In this document: positions 24,277 to 33,289 of the stretch, piece by piece
Layout of the letters: each line of letters starts with the position of its first letter
How positions within the stretch are numbered: position 1 is the stretch's first letter
DNA from: Candidatus Epulonipiscioides gigas
GTDB taxonomy: Bacteria; Bacillota; Clostridia; Lachnospirales; Cellulosilyticaceae
Direction: 5' to 3'
Assembly: GCA_001983555.1 (NCBI GenBank)
Contig: LJHE01000062.1
Coordinates: 1-50,219, forward strand
Length of the DNA stretch: 50,219 nucleotides
Made by a program: the position numbers and the translations under genes
Notes under the pieces: model-generated
Database searches by the model: none
The model's input: the letters and a program-made list of their open reading frames with translations, nothing else
What the model was told of the DNA's origin: nothing

Positions 24277-26595
24277 CTAATATCTAATTTCTTTAAATTC
24301 TGGAAGTATTAATGTTGAACCAGCAGATAATACATAATCGCTACCTTCTAATGCACCAAGGTCTGGTGTATCAGATGAAGTTATACCATCAATAGGAGTA
24401 CCGGCACCTTTTGCTGGTGAAGTATCTACTAATCTAAAGTCACCATTTTCTGCATCTACATAATTGGATGCTCCTGTTTCTATATCAAATACCATATTTG
24501 TTTGAGGATTGAAGAAATAGTCCACTTTTGCTGCATGCTCAAAAAATTCATTCATATCATTAGTACTAATGCTCTTCCAATCATTTTCAGGTATTTTTGC
24601 CCAACCTTTACTTCCACCAGACATAGTAAGATTTTGAGCAGAATAATTAATACTAAAATCTCCTTCATCAAACAAATTATTTACAAAATGACCATCTGTC
24701 ATAACGCCAGTATGCTCTTCTTGCTTTAATCCTTGAGCTTTAAGCTCTTCATGATTTGCAATTTGAATATTCCAAATACCAATACTACTACCATAATCCC
24801 AAGCAGTATTATTATAGAAATTTACAGGATCATTCATAGCATTATAACGTGGTCCAATATATAGAAGTCTACTATCTCTTAACACTTTTTCAGGACCTTC
24901 ATAACTATCTGCTGTAATATCATATGCAAGATTATGATGAGCAGTATAATTATTAACATCTTCCATATAGAACGCTACAACAAATTGTTTATTATAATTT
25001 CCAGAGCTTACAGGAACGCCATGTAAGTCAAACACTTTGTTATATGCAAATTCACTTCCTTTAAGATTAAGTGGAGCAATCTTGCCTGTACTTGTAAATT
25101 CAAATGGACCTGCATCTTCACCCATTTCCATTGCTCGCTCAAATGATGAGTGTAAAATATCTATTTTAATATCTTTATCTACCCTAACTTGAAATCTTCC
25201 ATGATCTTTAAATGAGCAATTCTCTATATGAGTATTATCTGCAGAGCTATAAATACCTGCTGTAAATGTGCCAATCCAACCCATATCTTCAAAAATACAG
25301 TTATAGAATGAATTTCCTTCTCCTCCAACAGCATGTATACCAGTGCCCCAAGTATGCCCAACATATGTATCTCTAAAAGTATTATTTTTACCATATTCAA
25401 TATAAATTCCAGTTTGAGCTGAATCACCCATGCCATAACCAGTAATCACATAAAATGGTTGTAAGTATCTAAATGTACAATTATCAATAATTGCTCCACT
25501 AGTGCCTTTAATTTGAGCGTTCCCTGCTACAAAGTTAATATTTTCTAATTTCACATTTTCAGTATTATTTAGTTGTAATGTTTGCTGTCTTACTTGCAAT
25601 TCAATTTTTATATCAGCAATATCTCCTTCTGGCATTATATAGAGCTTTCTGTCTTCTACAAACCATTCACCCGGTATATCAATGAGATTTTTATGTGTTA
25701 CAAAACCAAATCCATAATCATGATAACCTAGTTTAATTTCTGCATCTGCTTTGCTCCAATCATTTTTAGTTGTACCATTAAACGAGATAGTGTTACCTTC
25801 TGTTGATACAACTTCACCAAAAACATATTCTCTATTTTTTCCTGTTAATCCACGGAATATTGCTCCTGTTAAGTCTACATCTGGTAAAGTACCACTTTCA
25901 AAAGTTACACTGCCTTCTGTAGTTCCTTTATTTTTATAAATATTAACGAGCTTAGAATATCCACCGCCTTCTTCAAGTGGAGCCATATAGTCATCAATTT
26001 CTAAATTTGGAAATCTTGCCATATCTTGATAATGTCCGTTTGCAAAAACTTGAGTATATGGTAGCGTTGTCTCTTTATAATTAGATGGCACATCTGCAAC
26101 ATAGACTCCTGGCATTGTTGATTCTGGTACAAAATTTTGAACTATTTCACTACCAGATACTAAAACATAATCTCCTTCATTTGCTTTTATGGTAATATTA
26201 TCTTTAGTAATTTTTAATACTTCTCGATAAATTCCCTCATGAACTATAATAGTGTCACCTTCTATAGCATTTTTTACTGCATCGCTTATAGTTGTATGCT
26301 CACTATCTACAACCTCAGCACTTTCATTCCAAGGTATTTCGGATGAATATACATGTATTTCCATAGGAGCTGTTCTTTCTTCTTTGACTTCTTCTTTTTC
26401 TACTTCTTTAACTTCTTCTATTTTTTCTTCAACTACTTCCTTTACTATTTCTACTGCTTCCTCAATAATTTTTTCTTCAATTACTTCTACTGTGTCAGAT
26501 ATTGTTTCGTCTTTTACAGTTATTGTAGGTTCTGTATTATTGCTACAGCCTGTCATTAAAAATAATAAAGCTAATATAAAATTTAATTTTTTCAT
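24277..26595 (-). CDS. Lipoprotein beta-helix protein, probable surface glycan-active enzyme
   Basis: A 772-aa protein. Residues 1-17 are a lipoprotein signal ending LMTGC, so it should be lipid-anchored. Residues about 30-75 form a Glu/Lys/Val-rich low-complexity linker (IEEKIIEEAVEIVKEVVEEK), probably a spacer from the membrane. From MEIHV (about 77) it matches the downstream gene: TTISDAVKNAIEGDTIIVHEGIYRE, ARFPNLEIDDYM, GEWFVEDRKLYIMPEGD, then beta-helix rungs and a closing PDLGALEG segment. Family members act on polysaccharides, and the nearby GH86 gene suggests algal glycans; the substrate is inferred. AAAGGAG precedes ATG. It is the first gene of a two-gene operon. Confidence 0.85.
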   Translation of the reverse strand: MKKLNFILALLFLMTGCSNNTEPTITVKDETISDTVEVIEEKIIEEAVEIVKEVVEEKIEEVKEVEKEEVKEERTAPMEIHVYSSEIPWNESAEVVDSEHTTISDAVKNAIEGDTIIVHEGIYREVLKITKDNITIKANEGDYVLVSGSEIVQNFVPESTMPGVYVADVPSNYKETTLPYTQVFANGHYQDMARFPNLEIDDYMAPLEEGGGYSKLVNIYKNKGTTEGSVTFESGTLPDVDLTGAIFRGLTGKNREYVFGEVVSTEGNTISFNGTTKNDWSKADAEIKLGYHDYGFGFVTHKNLIDIPGEWFVEDRKLYIMPEGDIADIKIELQVRQQTLQLNNTENVKLENINFVAGNAQIKGTSGAIIDNCTFRYLQPFYVITGYGMGDSAQTGIYIEYGKNNTFRDTYVGHTWGTGIHAVGGEGNSFYNCIFEDMGWIGTFTAGIYSSADNTHIENCSFKDHGRFQVRVDKDIKIDILHSSFERAMEMGEDAGPFEFTSTGKIAPLNLKGSEFAYNKVFDLHGVPVSSGNYNKQFVVAFYMEDVNNYTAHHNLAYDITADSYEGPEKVLRDSRLLYIGPRYNAMNDPVNFYNNTAWDYGSSIGIWNIQIANHEELKAQGLKQEEHTGVMTDGHFVNNLFDEGDFSINYSAQNLTMSGGSKGWAKIPENDWKSISTNDMNEFFEHAAKVDYFFNPQTNMVFDIETGASNYVDAENGDFRLVDTSPAKGAGTPIDGITSSDTPDLGALEGSDYVLSAGSTLILPEFKEIRY

Positions 26596-26765
26596 AATGT
26601 GCTCCTTTATTGAGATAAATTGATATATGTATTACACTTAATTAATTATACCATAAAATGTATAAAAAATCTACTTAAAAATAAAAAAAACAAATATATT
26701 TGTAATATTTAATACATAAATTTTTGATTGAAAAACAGGTTATTATTAATTCGTGTTGCTCTTTT

Positions 26766-26795
26766 GACAAAATTTTCTTACAAAATAATTTTGTC
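26766..26795. promoter_or_regulatory. Operator-like inverted repeat between divergent genes
   Basis: A perfect 9-bp inverted repeat, GACAAAATT/AATTTTGTC, with a 12-base centre. It sits in the 278-base gap between the divergent beta-helix operon and the aldo/keto reductase gene. A TTGACA hexamer overlaps its left arm. It could bind a dimeric regulator or form a hairpin. Confidence 0.45.
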
Positions 26796-26873
26796 CTTGA
26801 CTATATAACAAAAAGCTGTAAATATAATAGCAGGAATTATACTAGATACTAAAAATACAAATGGAGAAACATA

Positions 26874-27791
26874 ATGGAAAAATTATTAATTAAAAATATT
26901 GAGCTAGAAGTACCAAATATAGCACTAGGTTGTATGAGAATTAACAATTTATCTAAATCAGATGCAAAGGCTTTAATAGAAACTGCATTAGAAGAAGAGA
27001 TGAACTTTTTTGACCATGCTGACATATATGGTAAAGGAACAGCAGAAAGCTTTTTTGCTGATGCCATTGAAATGAATAGTACTATTAGATCTAAAATGAT
27101 TTTGCAAAGCAAATGTTCTATCAGAAATGGTATGTATGATGCGTCAAAAGAATATATAATAAGTTCAGTTGATGGAATTTTAAAAAGATTAAAAACTGAA
27201 TATTTAGATATATTGCTCTTGCATAGACCAGATGCATTAATAGAGCCAGAAGAAGTTGCACAAACATTTGATGAGCTCAAAAAATCTGGAAAAGTAAAGT
27301 ATTTTGGCGTGAGCAATTGTAATGCATATCAGATAGAGCTATTAAACAAGTATTGTGCTCAAAAAATGGCAATAAATCAACTACAACTTAGTATTACTGA
27401 AAGTTCAATGATTGACGCTGGATTAAATGTAAATACTCAATTTGATGGTGGCATTAATAGAGATGGAAGTATATTAGATTATTGTCGAATAAATGATATA
27501 ACCATTCAAGCATGGTCTCCATTTCAAAAAGGTTTTATAGGAGGGACATTTTTAGACAATCCTGAATATAAGGAGCTAAATGATGTTATAGACGAATTAG
27601 CTCAAAAATATAATGTAACAAATAGTGCTATAGCAGTTGCGTGGATATTACGACATCCTGCAAAAATACAAACTGTTGTAGGTACTACAAATGTAGAAAG
27701 ATTGAAAAATATTTGTAGAGCATCTGATATAATGCTCACAAGAGAAGAATGGTATAAATTATATAGAGCAGTTGGTAAACGATTACCTTAA
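26874..27791 (+). CDS. Aldo/keto reductase (YdhF-like)
   Basis: A 305-aa NAD(P)H-dependent TIM-barrel oxidoreductase. The AKR tetrad is present: Asp47 and Tyr52 in FFDHADIYG, Lys80 in QSKC and His117 in LLHRPD. GKVKYFGVSN and the cofactor segment VVGTTNVERL are seen near the C-terminus. It resembles the E. coli YdhF group. Its neighbours suggest that it reduces a sugar-derived carbonyl, but the substrate is unknown. ATGGAGAAAC gives an SD 6 nt before ATG. The gene ends at a bidirectional terminator. Confidence 0.92.
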   Translation: MEKLLIKNIELEVPNIALGCMRINNLSKSDAKALIETALEEEMNFFDHADIYGKGTAESFFADAIEMNSTIRSKMILQSKCSIRNGMYDASKEYIISSVDGILKRLKTEYLDILLLHRPDALIEPEEVAQTFDELKKSGKVKYFGVSNCNAYQIELLNKYCAQKMAINQLQLSITESSMIDAGLNVNTQFDGGINRDGSILDYCRINDITIQAWSPFQKGFIGGTFLDNPEYKELNDVIDELAQKYNVTNSAIAVAWILRHPAKIQTVVGTTNVERLKNICRASDIMLTREEWYKLYRAVGKRLP

Positions 27792-27822
27792 AAAAGGGCT
27801 TAATGCCCTTTTTAGTTTTTTT
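27791..27822. terminator. Bidirectional terminator
   Basis: AAAAAGGGC pairs with GCCCTTTTT (27791-27799 and 27805-27813) and has T-rich flanks in both directions. It lies between two convergent genes. Confidence 0.8.
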
Positions 27823-27827
27823 ATCTT

Positions 27828-28625
27828 TTACTTCTTGACTTTGTCAAAAAATATCGCTCCATTTTTGGCACATTCATATGAGCTTGGTTTTGGAAGAGCT
27901 TCAAGACATAAATATCCGTTATATTGTAGTTGTTTAATCAACATATATATTGCTTTCATATCTAAATGACCCATACTTGGAGCTAATCTATTAGAGTCCA
28001 AAAAATGAATGTGTTTCGTAAGTTTTATTGCATCCTCGATACTTTTATAAATATTTATGTCTTCTATATTCATATGAAATGTGTCTATCATAAGATATAG
28101 TGGAAGATTATATTTTTCAATAAATTCTATTCCCTCATGAACTGAATTAATTGTATTAATTTCATATCTATTAATTGGTTCAATGAGCAATGGTATATCG
28201 CTCTTATTAATTAATTTTTCGCATGAATTTACAAATTTTTGATTAAAGTGTTCTATAGTTTCATTTGGTTTTTTACTTCCTCTCACTAATCCTAGTGATA
28301 CCATTCCACCAATTTCACTCGTAAAATCAATAATTTCGCTAATTTTTTTTATACACTCTTCACGTACAGCTTTATCTTCATCTCCTAAAAATAATCCCTG
28401 TCCTGCAAGAGCTGCTGGCATAACGACGCCTATTCCTAAATCATATTTTTTTAAAAGCTCTACAGCTTTTTTTGCTTTATCACTAAATGGATCATCTACA
28501 AATAAATCAATCCCGTCATATCCTAGCTCTTTAATAGTCTGAAAATTATCTTCAGTAACTCCTGAAAATAAAATCGGAGCTCCTTTTGGGGCATCAAATA
28601 TAGATAATGATACAGATGTTTTCAT
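27828..28625 (-). CDS. TIM-barrel sugar (phosphate) isomerase/epimerase
   Basis: A 265-aa member of the xylose-isomerase-like/AP-endonuclease-2 fold family, which includes UlaE (L-xylulose-5-P 3-epimerase), hydroxypyruvate isomerase and ketose 3-epimerases. Metal-site residues are visible: Glu in LIEPINRYE (about 148), Asp and His in MIDTFHMN (about 180-183), His in HIHFLDSN and Glu in CLEALPKP near the end. It lies nine bases after the AraD-like gene on the same strand. This pairing echoes the ulaE-ulaF order, so a pentulose-phosphate epimerisation is likely. The exact sugar is not known. Confidence 0.85.
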   Translation of the reverse strand: MKTSVSLSIFDAPKGAPILFSGVTEDNFQTIKELGYDGIDLFVDDPFSDKAKKAVELLKKYDLGIGVVMPAALAGQGLFLGDEDKAVREECIKKISEIIDFTSEIGGMVSLGLVRGSKKPNETIEHFNQKFVNSCEKLINKSDIPLLIEPINRYEINTINSVHEGIEFIEKYNLPLYLMIDTFHMNIEDINIYKSIEDAIKLTKHIHFLDSNRLAPSMGHLDMKAIYMLIKQLQYNGYLCLEALPKPSSYECAKNGAIFFDKVKK

Positions 28626-28634
28626 ATTATCTCC

Positions 28635-29339
28635 TTATTTTGACTGATAAAAGTATGAATTTGCTCCATGTTTTCTTAAAAAATGTTTATCCAGAGCATA
28701 ATCTTCTAATTTTGGTGAGTTACAATCTATTTGTCTTGTCATCACTGCCATTTTAGATAATTCTTCTAATATTACACTATTTTCTACTGCTAGAGCTGCA
28801 CTTGCTCCCCAAGTAAATGGTCCATGACCTGCTACATTTACTCCAAACATTTGCATTGGATTAATATTTCTATCTAAGAAAGTTTGAACTATAACATTGC
28901 CAATTTCTAGCTCATAATTTCCTGAAACTTCTTCTGGTGTAAGTTGTCGTGTACAAGGAATATCTCCATAAAAATGATCAGCATGAGTTGTGCCTAAACA
29001 AGGTATATCTTTTCTTGCTTGTGCAAATGCTGTTGCATATGTTGAATGTGTATGAGCAATCGCCTTAATTTCTGGAAATTGTTTATAAAGTGCAAGATGA
29101 ATGTCTAAATCAACAGATGGCAAAAGTTTACCTTCTACCATATTGCCATCAAAATCTACCACAGACATATCATCTGCAACTAAATCATGATATTCTATCC
29201 CACGTGGCTTTATAATAACAACATTATTTTCTCTATCTATTACACTAACATTGCCCCAAGTATAGATTACTAATTTTCTCTTTACTAATTCTAGATTAGC
29301 TTCAAATACTTCTTCTTTTAACTTCTGATATTTGCTCAT
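28635..29339 (-). CDS. L-ribulose-5-phosphate 4-epimerase family protein (AraD/UlaF-like)
   Basis: A 234-aa class II aldolase/epimerase. Zinc ligands lie in AHTHSTYATAFAQ (about 94-106) and AGHGPFTWG (about 172-180). The catalytic-region DHFYGDIPCTR is conserved. The usual PSSDTPTH segment reads PSVDLDIHLALY here, a modest departure at the substrate side. AraD/UlaF proteins convert L-ribulose-5-P to D-xylulose-5-P, feeding the pentose phosphate pathway. ACAAGGAG lies upstream of ATG. It is the first gene of a two-gene unit with the TIM-barrel epimerase. Confidence 0.92.
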   Translation of the reverse strand: MSKYQKLKEEVFEANLELVKRKLVIYTWGNVSVIDRENNVVIIKPRGIEYHDLVADDMSVVDFDGNMVEGKLLPSVDLDIHLALYKQFPEIKAIAHTHSTYATAFAQARKDIPCLGTTHADHFYGDIPCTRQLTPEEVSGNYELEIGNVIVQTFLDRNINPMQMFGVNVAGHGPFTWGASAALAVENSVILEELSKMAVMTRQIDCNSPKLEDYALDKHFLRKHGANSYFYQSK

Positions 29340-29719
29340 TTTTTTACTCCTTGTAAATTAGATTGTAAAACTTATATGGACATGTTTAAACTCCCACACC
29401 TAAAGGAGTGGACTTTATGCCCTTTAATATAAAGTTAACTCAAGTATTTTTGTACATTTATAGCAAAAATTCATTTTTATGATGTGTAAAAATAGACAAT
29501 TTTATACATATTTATTTATTATAATATTTTATATTAAACCATTATAAATTTAAATGTTTTATACAATATGTTAGTTAAATTTATCTATAATACAACATCG
29601 ATTATTTTAGTTAGTACAGTAGAAAATTATAGTATTTTACCTTGAGATATTAGTAAAATAATGCTAATATTATATAAAATTATTTGTGCTGTTATAAACA
29701 CAGTATAATGGAGGAAATT
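29340..29719. other. Divergent gap before thrS, with an IS605-like hairpin relic (F)
   Basis: Bases 29389-29409 (AAACTCCCACACCTAAAGGA and on) followed by GGACTTTATGCC resemble TnpB-element ends and match the segment at 13613-13624. Bases 29647-29670 hold an ATATTAG/CTAATAT inverted repeat. I looked for a T-box (its AGGGTGG-type segment), common before thrS in Firmicutes, and found none. Confidence 0.45.
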
Positions 29720-31534
29720 ATGAAAATTTATTTAGAAGACGGTACTAATGTAGAATTTGAAGATAATAAGCCAGCATTTTGGCATACTGCATCACATATT
29801 TTAGCTCAGGCTGTAAAAAACTTATATCCAAATATTTCGCTTGCAATAGGGCCAGCAATTGATGGTGGGTTTTATTATGATTTTGATGCAGAAAAACATT
29901 TTAGTGAAGAAGAACTTGCTAATATTGAAACAGAAATGAAAAAAATTGTTAAGGCAAAATATAAAATTGAAAAGTTCTCTCTACCAAAAGAAGAAGCTCT
30001 GGAGCTTATGAAAAATGAGCCATATAAAATTGAGCTCATTAACGATTTACCAGATGGTGAAACAATTACTTTTTATAAGCAAGGTGATTTTGTTGACCTA
30101 TGTGCAGGTCCGCATCTTTCAAATACTAAGCAAGTAGAAGCATTTAAATTACTTTCTTGTGCTGGTGCATATTGGAAAGGAAGCGAAAAAAATAAGATGC
30201 TCTATAGAATTTATGGAACAGCATTTCCTAAAAAAGCTCAACTTACAGAGCATTTAACTGCTCTTGAAGAAGCTAAAAAGCGTGACCATAACAAACTTGG
30301 TCGTGAGCTAAAATTATTTACAACAGATGAGAGTGTTGGACAAGGGTTACCTTTAATTATGCCAAAAGGAGCTAGAGTTATTCAAACTTTACAAAGATGG
30401 ATTGAAGATCTTGAGGAAGAGAATGGTTATTTATTAACTAAAACTCCAAATATGGCAAAAAATGATTTATATAAAATTTCAGGGCATTGGAGCCATTACA
30501 AAGATGGTATGTTTATTATGGGTGATGAAGAAAAAGATGATGAAATAATTGCTCTTCGTCCTATGACTTGTCCTTTCCAATTTTCAATTTATAAACAAGA
30601 GCAACATAGTTATCGTGATCTCCCAATTAGATATGCTGAAACAGCAACTCTTTCAAGAAATGAATCTTCTGGTGAGATGCATGGTCTTATTCGTGTTAGA
30701 CAATTTACTTTAGCTGATGGACATATTGTTTGTACTCCTGAGCAATTAGAGGAAGAATTTAAAGATGTTGTTGATTTAATTAAACAAATTATGAAAACTC
30801 TTGGTATTGATAAAGATATTTCTTATAGATTTTCTAAATGGAGTCCAGATTCTAAAGGAAAATATATTGATAATCCAGAAGCTTGGGAGCATACCCAATC
30901 AATTATGAAAAATATTCTTGACCATCTTCAAATTGATTATAAAGAAGCAGAAGATGAAGCAGCATTTTATGGACCTAAACTTGATGTTCAGTTTAAAAAT
31001 GTTCATGGCAAAGAGGATACCATTATTACTGTACAAATTGACTTTGCATTAGCTCAAAGATTTAATATGACTTATATTGATGCAAATGGAGAAAAGAAAA
31101 TACCATATATTATTCATCGCTCATCTATTGGATGCTATGAAAGAACTCTTGCTATGTTAATTGAAAAATATGCAGGAGCATTTCCAACGTGGCTTGCACC
31201 TGTTGCGGTAAAAATTCTTCCACTTTCTGATAAATATGCAGACTATGCTATAGAGGTTGAAAAAGCATTTCATAAGAAACATATTCGTGTAGAAGTAGAC
31301 CACAGAGCTGAAAAACTTGGTTATAAAATTAGAGAAGCTCGCAATGAACGAATTCCTTATATTGTAGTTGTTGGAGCAGAAGAAATGCAAAATAAAACTA
31401 TTTCTGTTAGAAGCAGACAAAAAGGCGAAGAAGGTGCTTTTGACTTAGAGCAATTTATAAATCGTGTGGCAGATGAAATAGCAACAAAATATAATTATCA
31501 CGATAATATTACAAATACGTTTGCAGGTAAATAA
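29720..31534 (+). CDS. thrS: Threonine-tRNA ligase lacking most of the TGS domain
   Basis: A 604-aa class II synthetase. After only about 16 residues (MKIYLEDGTNVEFEDN) it goes straight into the editing domain (FWHTASHILAQAVKNLYP, HxxxH; FVDLCAGPHL). The catalytic core follows (motif 2 region RPMTCPFQFS; motif 3 HRSSIGCYERTLAML) and then the anticodon-binding domain. Normal bacterial ThrRS has a TGS domain of about 60 residues first, so about 50 residues are missing. I start at 29720, where GGAGG lies 5 nt upstream. A longer frame from 29684 runs through that SD and is unlikely. The next gene starts immediately after the stop. Confidence 0.96.
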   Translation: MKIYLEDGTNVEFEDNKPAFWHTASHILAQAVKNLYPNISLAIGPAIDGGFYYDFDAEKHFSEEELANIETEMKKIVKAKYKIEKFSLPKEEALELMKNEPYKIELINDLPDGETITFYKQGDFVDLCAGPHLSNTKQVEAFKLLSCAGAYWKGSEKNKMLYRIYGTAFPKKAQLTEHLTALEEAKKRDHNKLGRELKLFTTDESVGQGLPLIMPKGARVIQTLQRWIEDLEEENGYLLTKTPNMAKNDLYKISGHWSHYKDGMFIMGDEEKDDEIIALRPMTCPFQFSIYKQEQHSYRDLPIRYAETATLSRNESSGEMHGLIRVRQFTLADGHIVCTPEQLEEEFKDVVDLIKQIMKTLGIDKDISYRFSKWSPDSKGKYIDNPEAWEHTQSIMKNILDHLQIDYKEAEDEAAFYGPKLDVQFKNVHGKEDTIITVQIDFALAQRFNMTYIDANGEKKIPYIIHRSSIGCYERTLAMLIEKYAGAFPTWLAPVAVKILPLSDKYADYAIEVEKAFHKKHIRVEVDHRAEKLGYKIREARNERIPYIVVVGAEEMQNKTISVRSRQKGEEGAFDLEQFINRVADEIATKYNYHDNITNTFAGK

Positions 31535-32371
31535 ATGGATACACTTATATTTGCAATAAGTAAACATTGTGCATTTGTCTGTGATTATTATAAAAATGAA
31601 TTTAAAACACTACAATTTAATAAAAATGACTTATATGAATTATATTGCTCTTATGATGTTGGAGAATTAATAGATTATTTAAACTATCCACTAAATTATA
31701 AAAATTTTAAGGATACTGATATAATTATGATGTATGATGAACCTATTATATATGAATATTTATATAAAAATAGATTGAGATTTAGCCAAGCTAATAAGAT
31801 ATCTCTGATACCTTTAAAATCTGTAATTTGGGCATATATTTTAAATAAAAATCCAAATGAAATATATTCTTTTGAAGGAACATTTTTTCAGATTGATGAA
31901 AAGAATAATTTACAAGAAATTGAAGAGCAAGAAGAAATTATAGCAACAGCTATTACTTTAATACACCTATCTAAAATGCTCTTAGGAGAAATAAATACCA
32001 CAGTTTTAAATGAGAGCGTTTTAAATGATATTGTTCATTTACAAGAAAACAATCATATTAATACAGAATTTTCAAAATGCTTGGTTCTTTCACCTGCAAC
32101 TATAAGAATTATAAAAAAAGATAATTCTCAATTTTTAAATGTAAATGATATTTTAATTGAGGAAAGTCTTATTAAAGATAAAACGATGGTAAAAGTTGGA
32201 GATTTAATATTTTCTTATGAACATGAAGTTACTAAAATGTGGAAGCGCAAGCAAATTTCTATTATAGAAAAAAAGGCAGAGACCAACGGAATATTCTATT
32301 GGCAAAATAATCCTCAAGACGATATTTGGGCAAAAAAAGACGCCATTGTTGGCGTAATATTAGCTCCATAA
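31535..32371 (+). CDS. Uncharacterised 278-aa protein downstream of thrS
   Basis: I do not recognise it. It is rich in Ile, Asn, Lys and Glu, with no signal peptide and no clear membrane segment. It contains KDTDIIMMYDEPIIYEYLYK (about 59-78), an acidic stretch EEQEEII near residue 131, and a beta-rich C-terminus. The gene begins directly after the thrS stop, so the two are probably co-transcribed and coupled. Its last 12 bases overlap the convergent nucleotidyltransferase gene and there is no terminator between them. The segment IPLKSVIWAYIL and the overall layout hint at an actin-like or scaffold fold, but I cannot support this. Confidence 0.65.
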   Translation: MDTLIFAISKHCAFVCDYYKNEFKTLQFNKNDLYELYCSYDVGELIDYLNYPLNYKNFKDTDIIMMYDEPIIYEYLYKNRLRFSQANKISLIPLKSVIWAYILNKNPNEIYSFEGTFFQIDEKNNLQEIEEQEEIIATAITLIHLSKMLLGEINTTVLNESVLNDIVHLQENNHINTEFSKCLVLSPATIRIIKKDNSQFLNVNDILIEESLIKDKTMVKVGDLIFSYEHEVTKMWKRKQISIIEKKAETNGIFYWQNNPQDDIWAKKDAIVGVILAP

Positions 32372-33265
32372 ATTAACAGGATAAACTCCTTGTTGTTGTA
32401 AAATCTTTATTGCCTCAACAAGTTCTGGTTTATCCTCTTTATATGTCATTCCAAACCACTTATCTTTAGATTTTATTACTTTAACAGCATTTTTATTATT
32501 TCTGATAACATGACCAACTACAAAAGTTAAAATAAATTCACAATTAAGAGGATTTTCATCTAAATTGAGCTCTAAAAATTCCATAAATCCTGTTTCTATT
32601 AAAGAAAATATGCTTGGTGTAAACCCCCATACATTCATAGAAACAGTAGCATTCTTTTTTAATCTAATATATCGTCTATCTCCTTTACATATGATAGTAT
32701 TATCAATTTCTTTAATTTGTGTTTTCTCATCTATACCAACCAAAAACCCATCTTTAACTTCACAAACTCCACGAGTTACAGTTCCATTACTGCTTAGTGT
32801 ATTTTCTAAAACATATCCTATCATAGCATAATGCTCGCCTTCAGATACTTGCTTTAAAAAATTATAAATATTTATAAAAGCATCTCTGCCATAAAAATCA
32901 TCTGCATTTATTACGGCAAAAGGCGTAGTGATTATGTTCTTACAACAAAGTATCGCATGAGCAGTCCCCCAAGGCTTTACTCTGCCTTTAGGTAAACTAA
33001 ACCCCATTGGTAAATCTGTAATATCCTGAAAAATATAACTTACTTCAACATGTTTCTTAATTCTCATTCCTACTTGATTTCTAAAGATTTCTTCATCTTC
33101 TCTTTTAATGATAAAAGCAACTTTTTTAAATCCTGCTTTTATTGCATCATAAATTGAAAAATCAATAATAAATTCGCCATTATTTGTAATTGGCTCAACT
33201 TGTTTTAAAGAACCAAATCGACTTGCCATACCTGCTGCCATAATTATTAAAGTAGGTTCTTGCAT
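32360..33265 (-). CDS. Sugar-phosphate nucleotidyltransferase family protein
   Basis: A 301-aa NTP-transferase of the NDP-sugar pyrophosphorylase type. The nucleotide-binding start MAAGMASRFGSLKQ (about 9-22) has the G-x-G-x-R...K pattern in modified form. The metal-binding Asp pair lies in VINADDFYG (about 118-126). PWGTAHAILCC (about 98-108) is the typical middle motif. It should activate a sugar-1-phosphate or related group for envelope glycans. The substrate is unknown. AAGGAG is 8 nt before ATG. It lies 24 bases after the chemoreceptor gene on the same strand. Confidence 0.88.
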   Translation of the reverse strand: MQEPTLIIMAAGMASRFGSLKQVEPITNNGEFIIDFSIYDAIKAGFKKVAFIIKREDEEIFRNQVGMRIKKHVEVSYIFQDITDLPMGFSLPKGRVKPWGTAHAILCCKNIITTPFAVINADDFYGRDAFINIYNFLKQVSEGEHYAMIGYVLENTLSSNGTVTRGVCEVKDGFLVGIDEKTQIKEIDNTIICKGDRRYIRLKKNATVSMNVWGFTPSIFSLIETGFMEFLELNLDENPLNCEFILTFVVGHVIRNNKNAVKVIKSKDKWFGMTYKEDKPELVEAIKILQQQGVYPVNLWS

Positions 33266-33289
33266 ATTTATGTCTCCTTAAATGTCGTC

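Noticed and set aside
26252-26623. Ser/Thr- and Phe-rich frames opposite the start of the beta-helix lipoprotein gene
   Set aside because: They are antisense products of the low-complexity Glu/Lys linker and have no SD.
29684-29719. A 12-residue N-terminal extension of ThrRS
   Set aside because: It would be translated through the GGAGG that serves the ATG at 29720.
29340-29719. T-box leader for thrS
   Set aside because: No AGGGTGG-type antiterminator segment or terminator pair was found.
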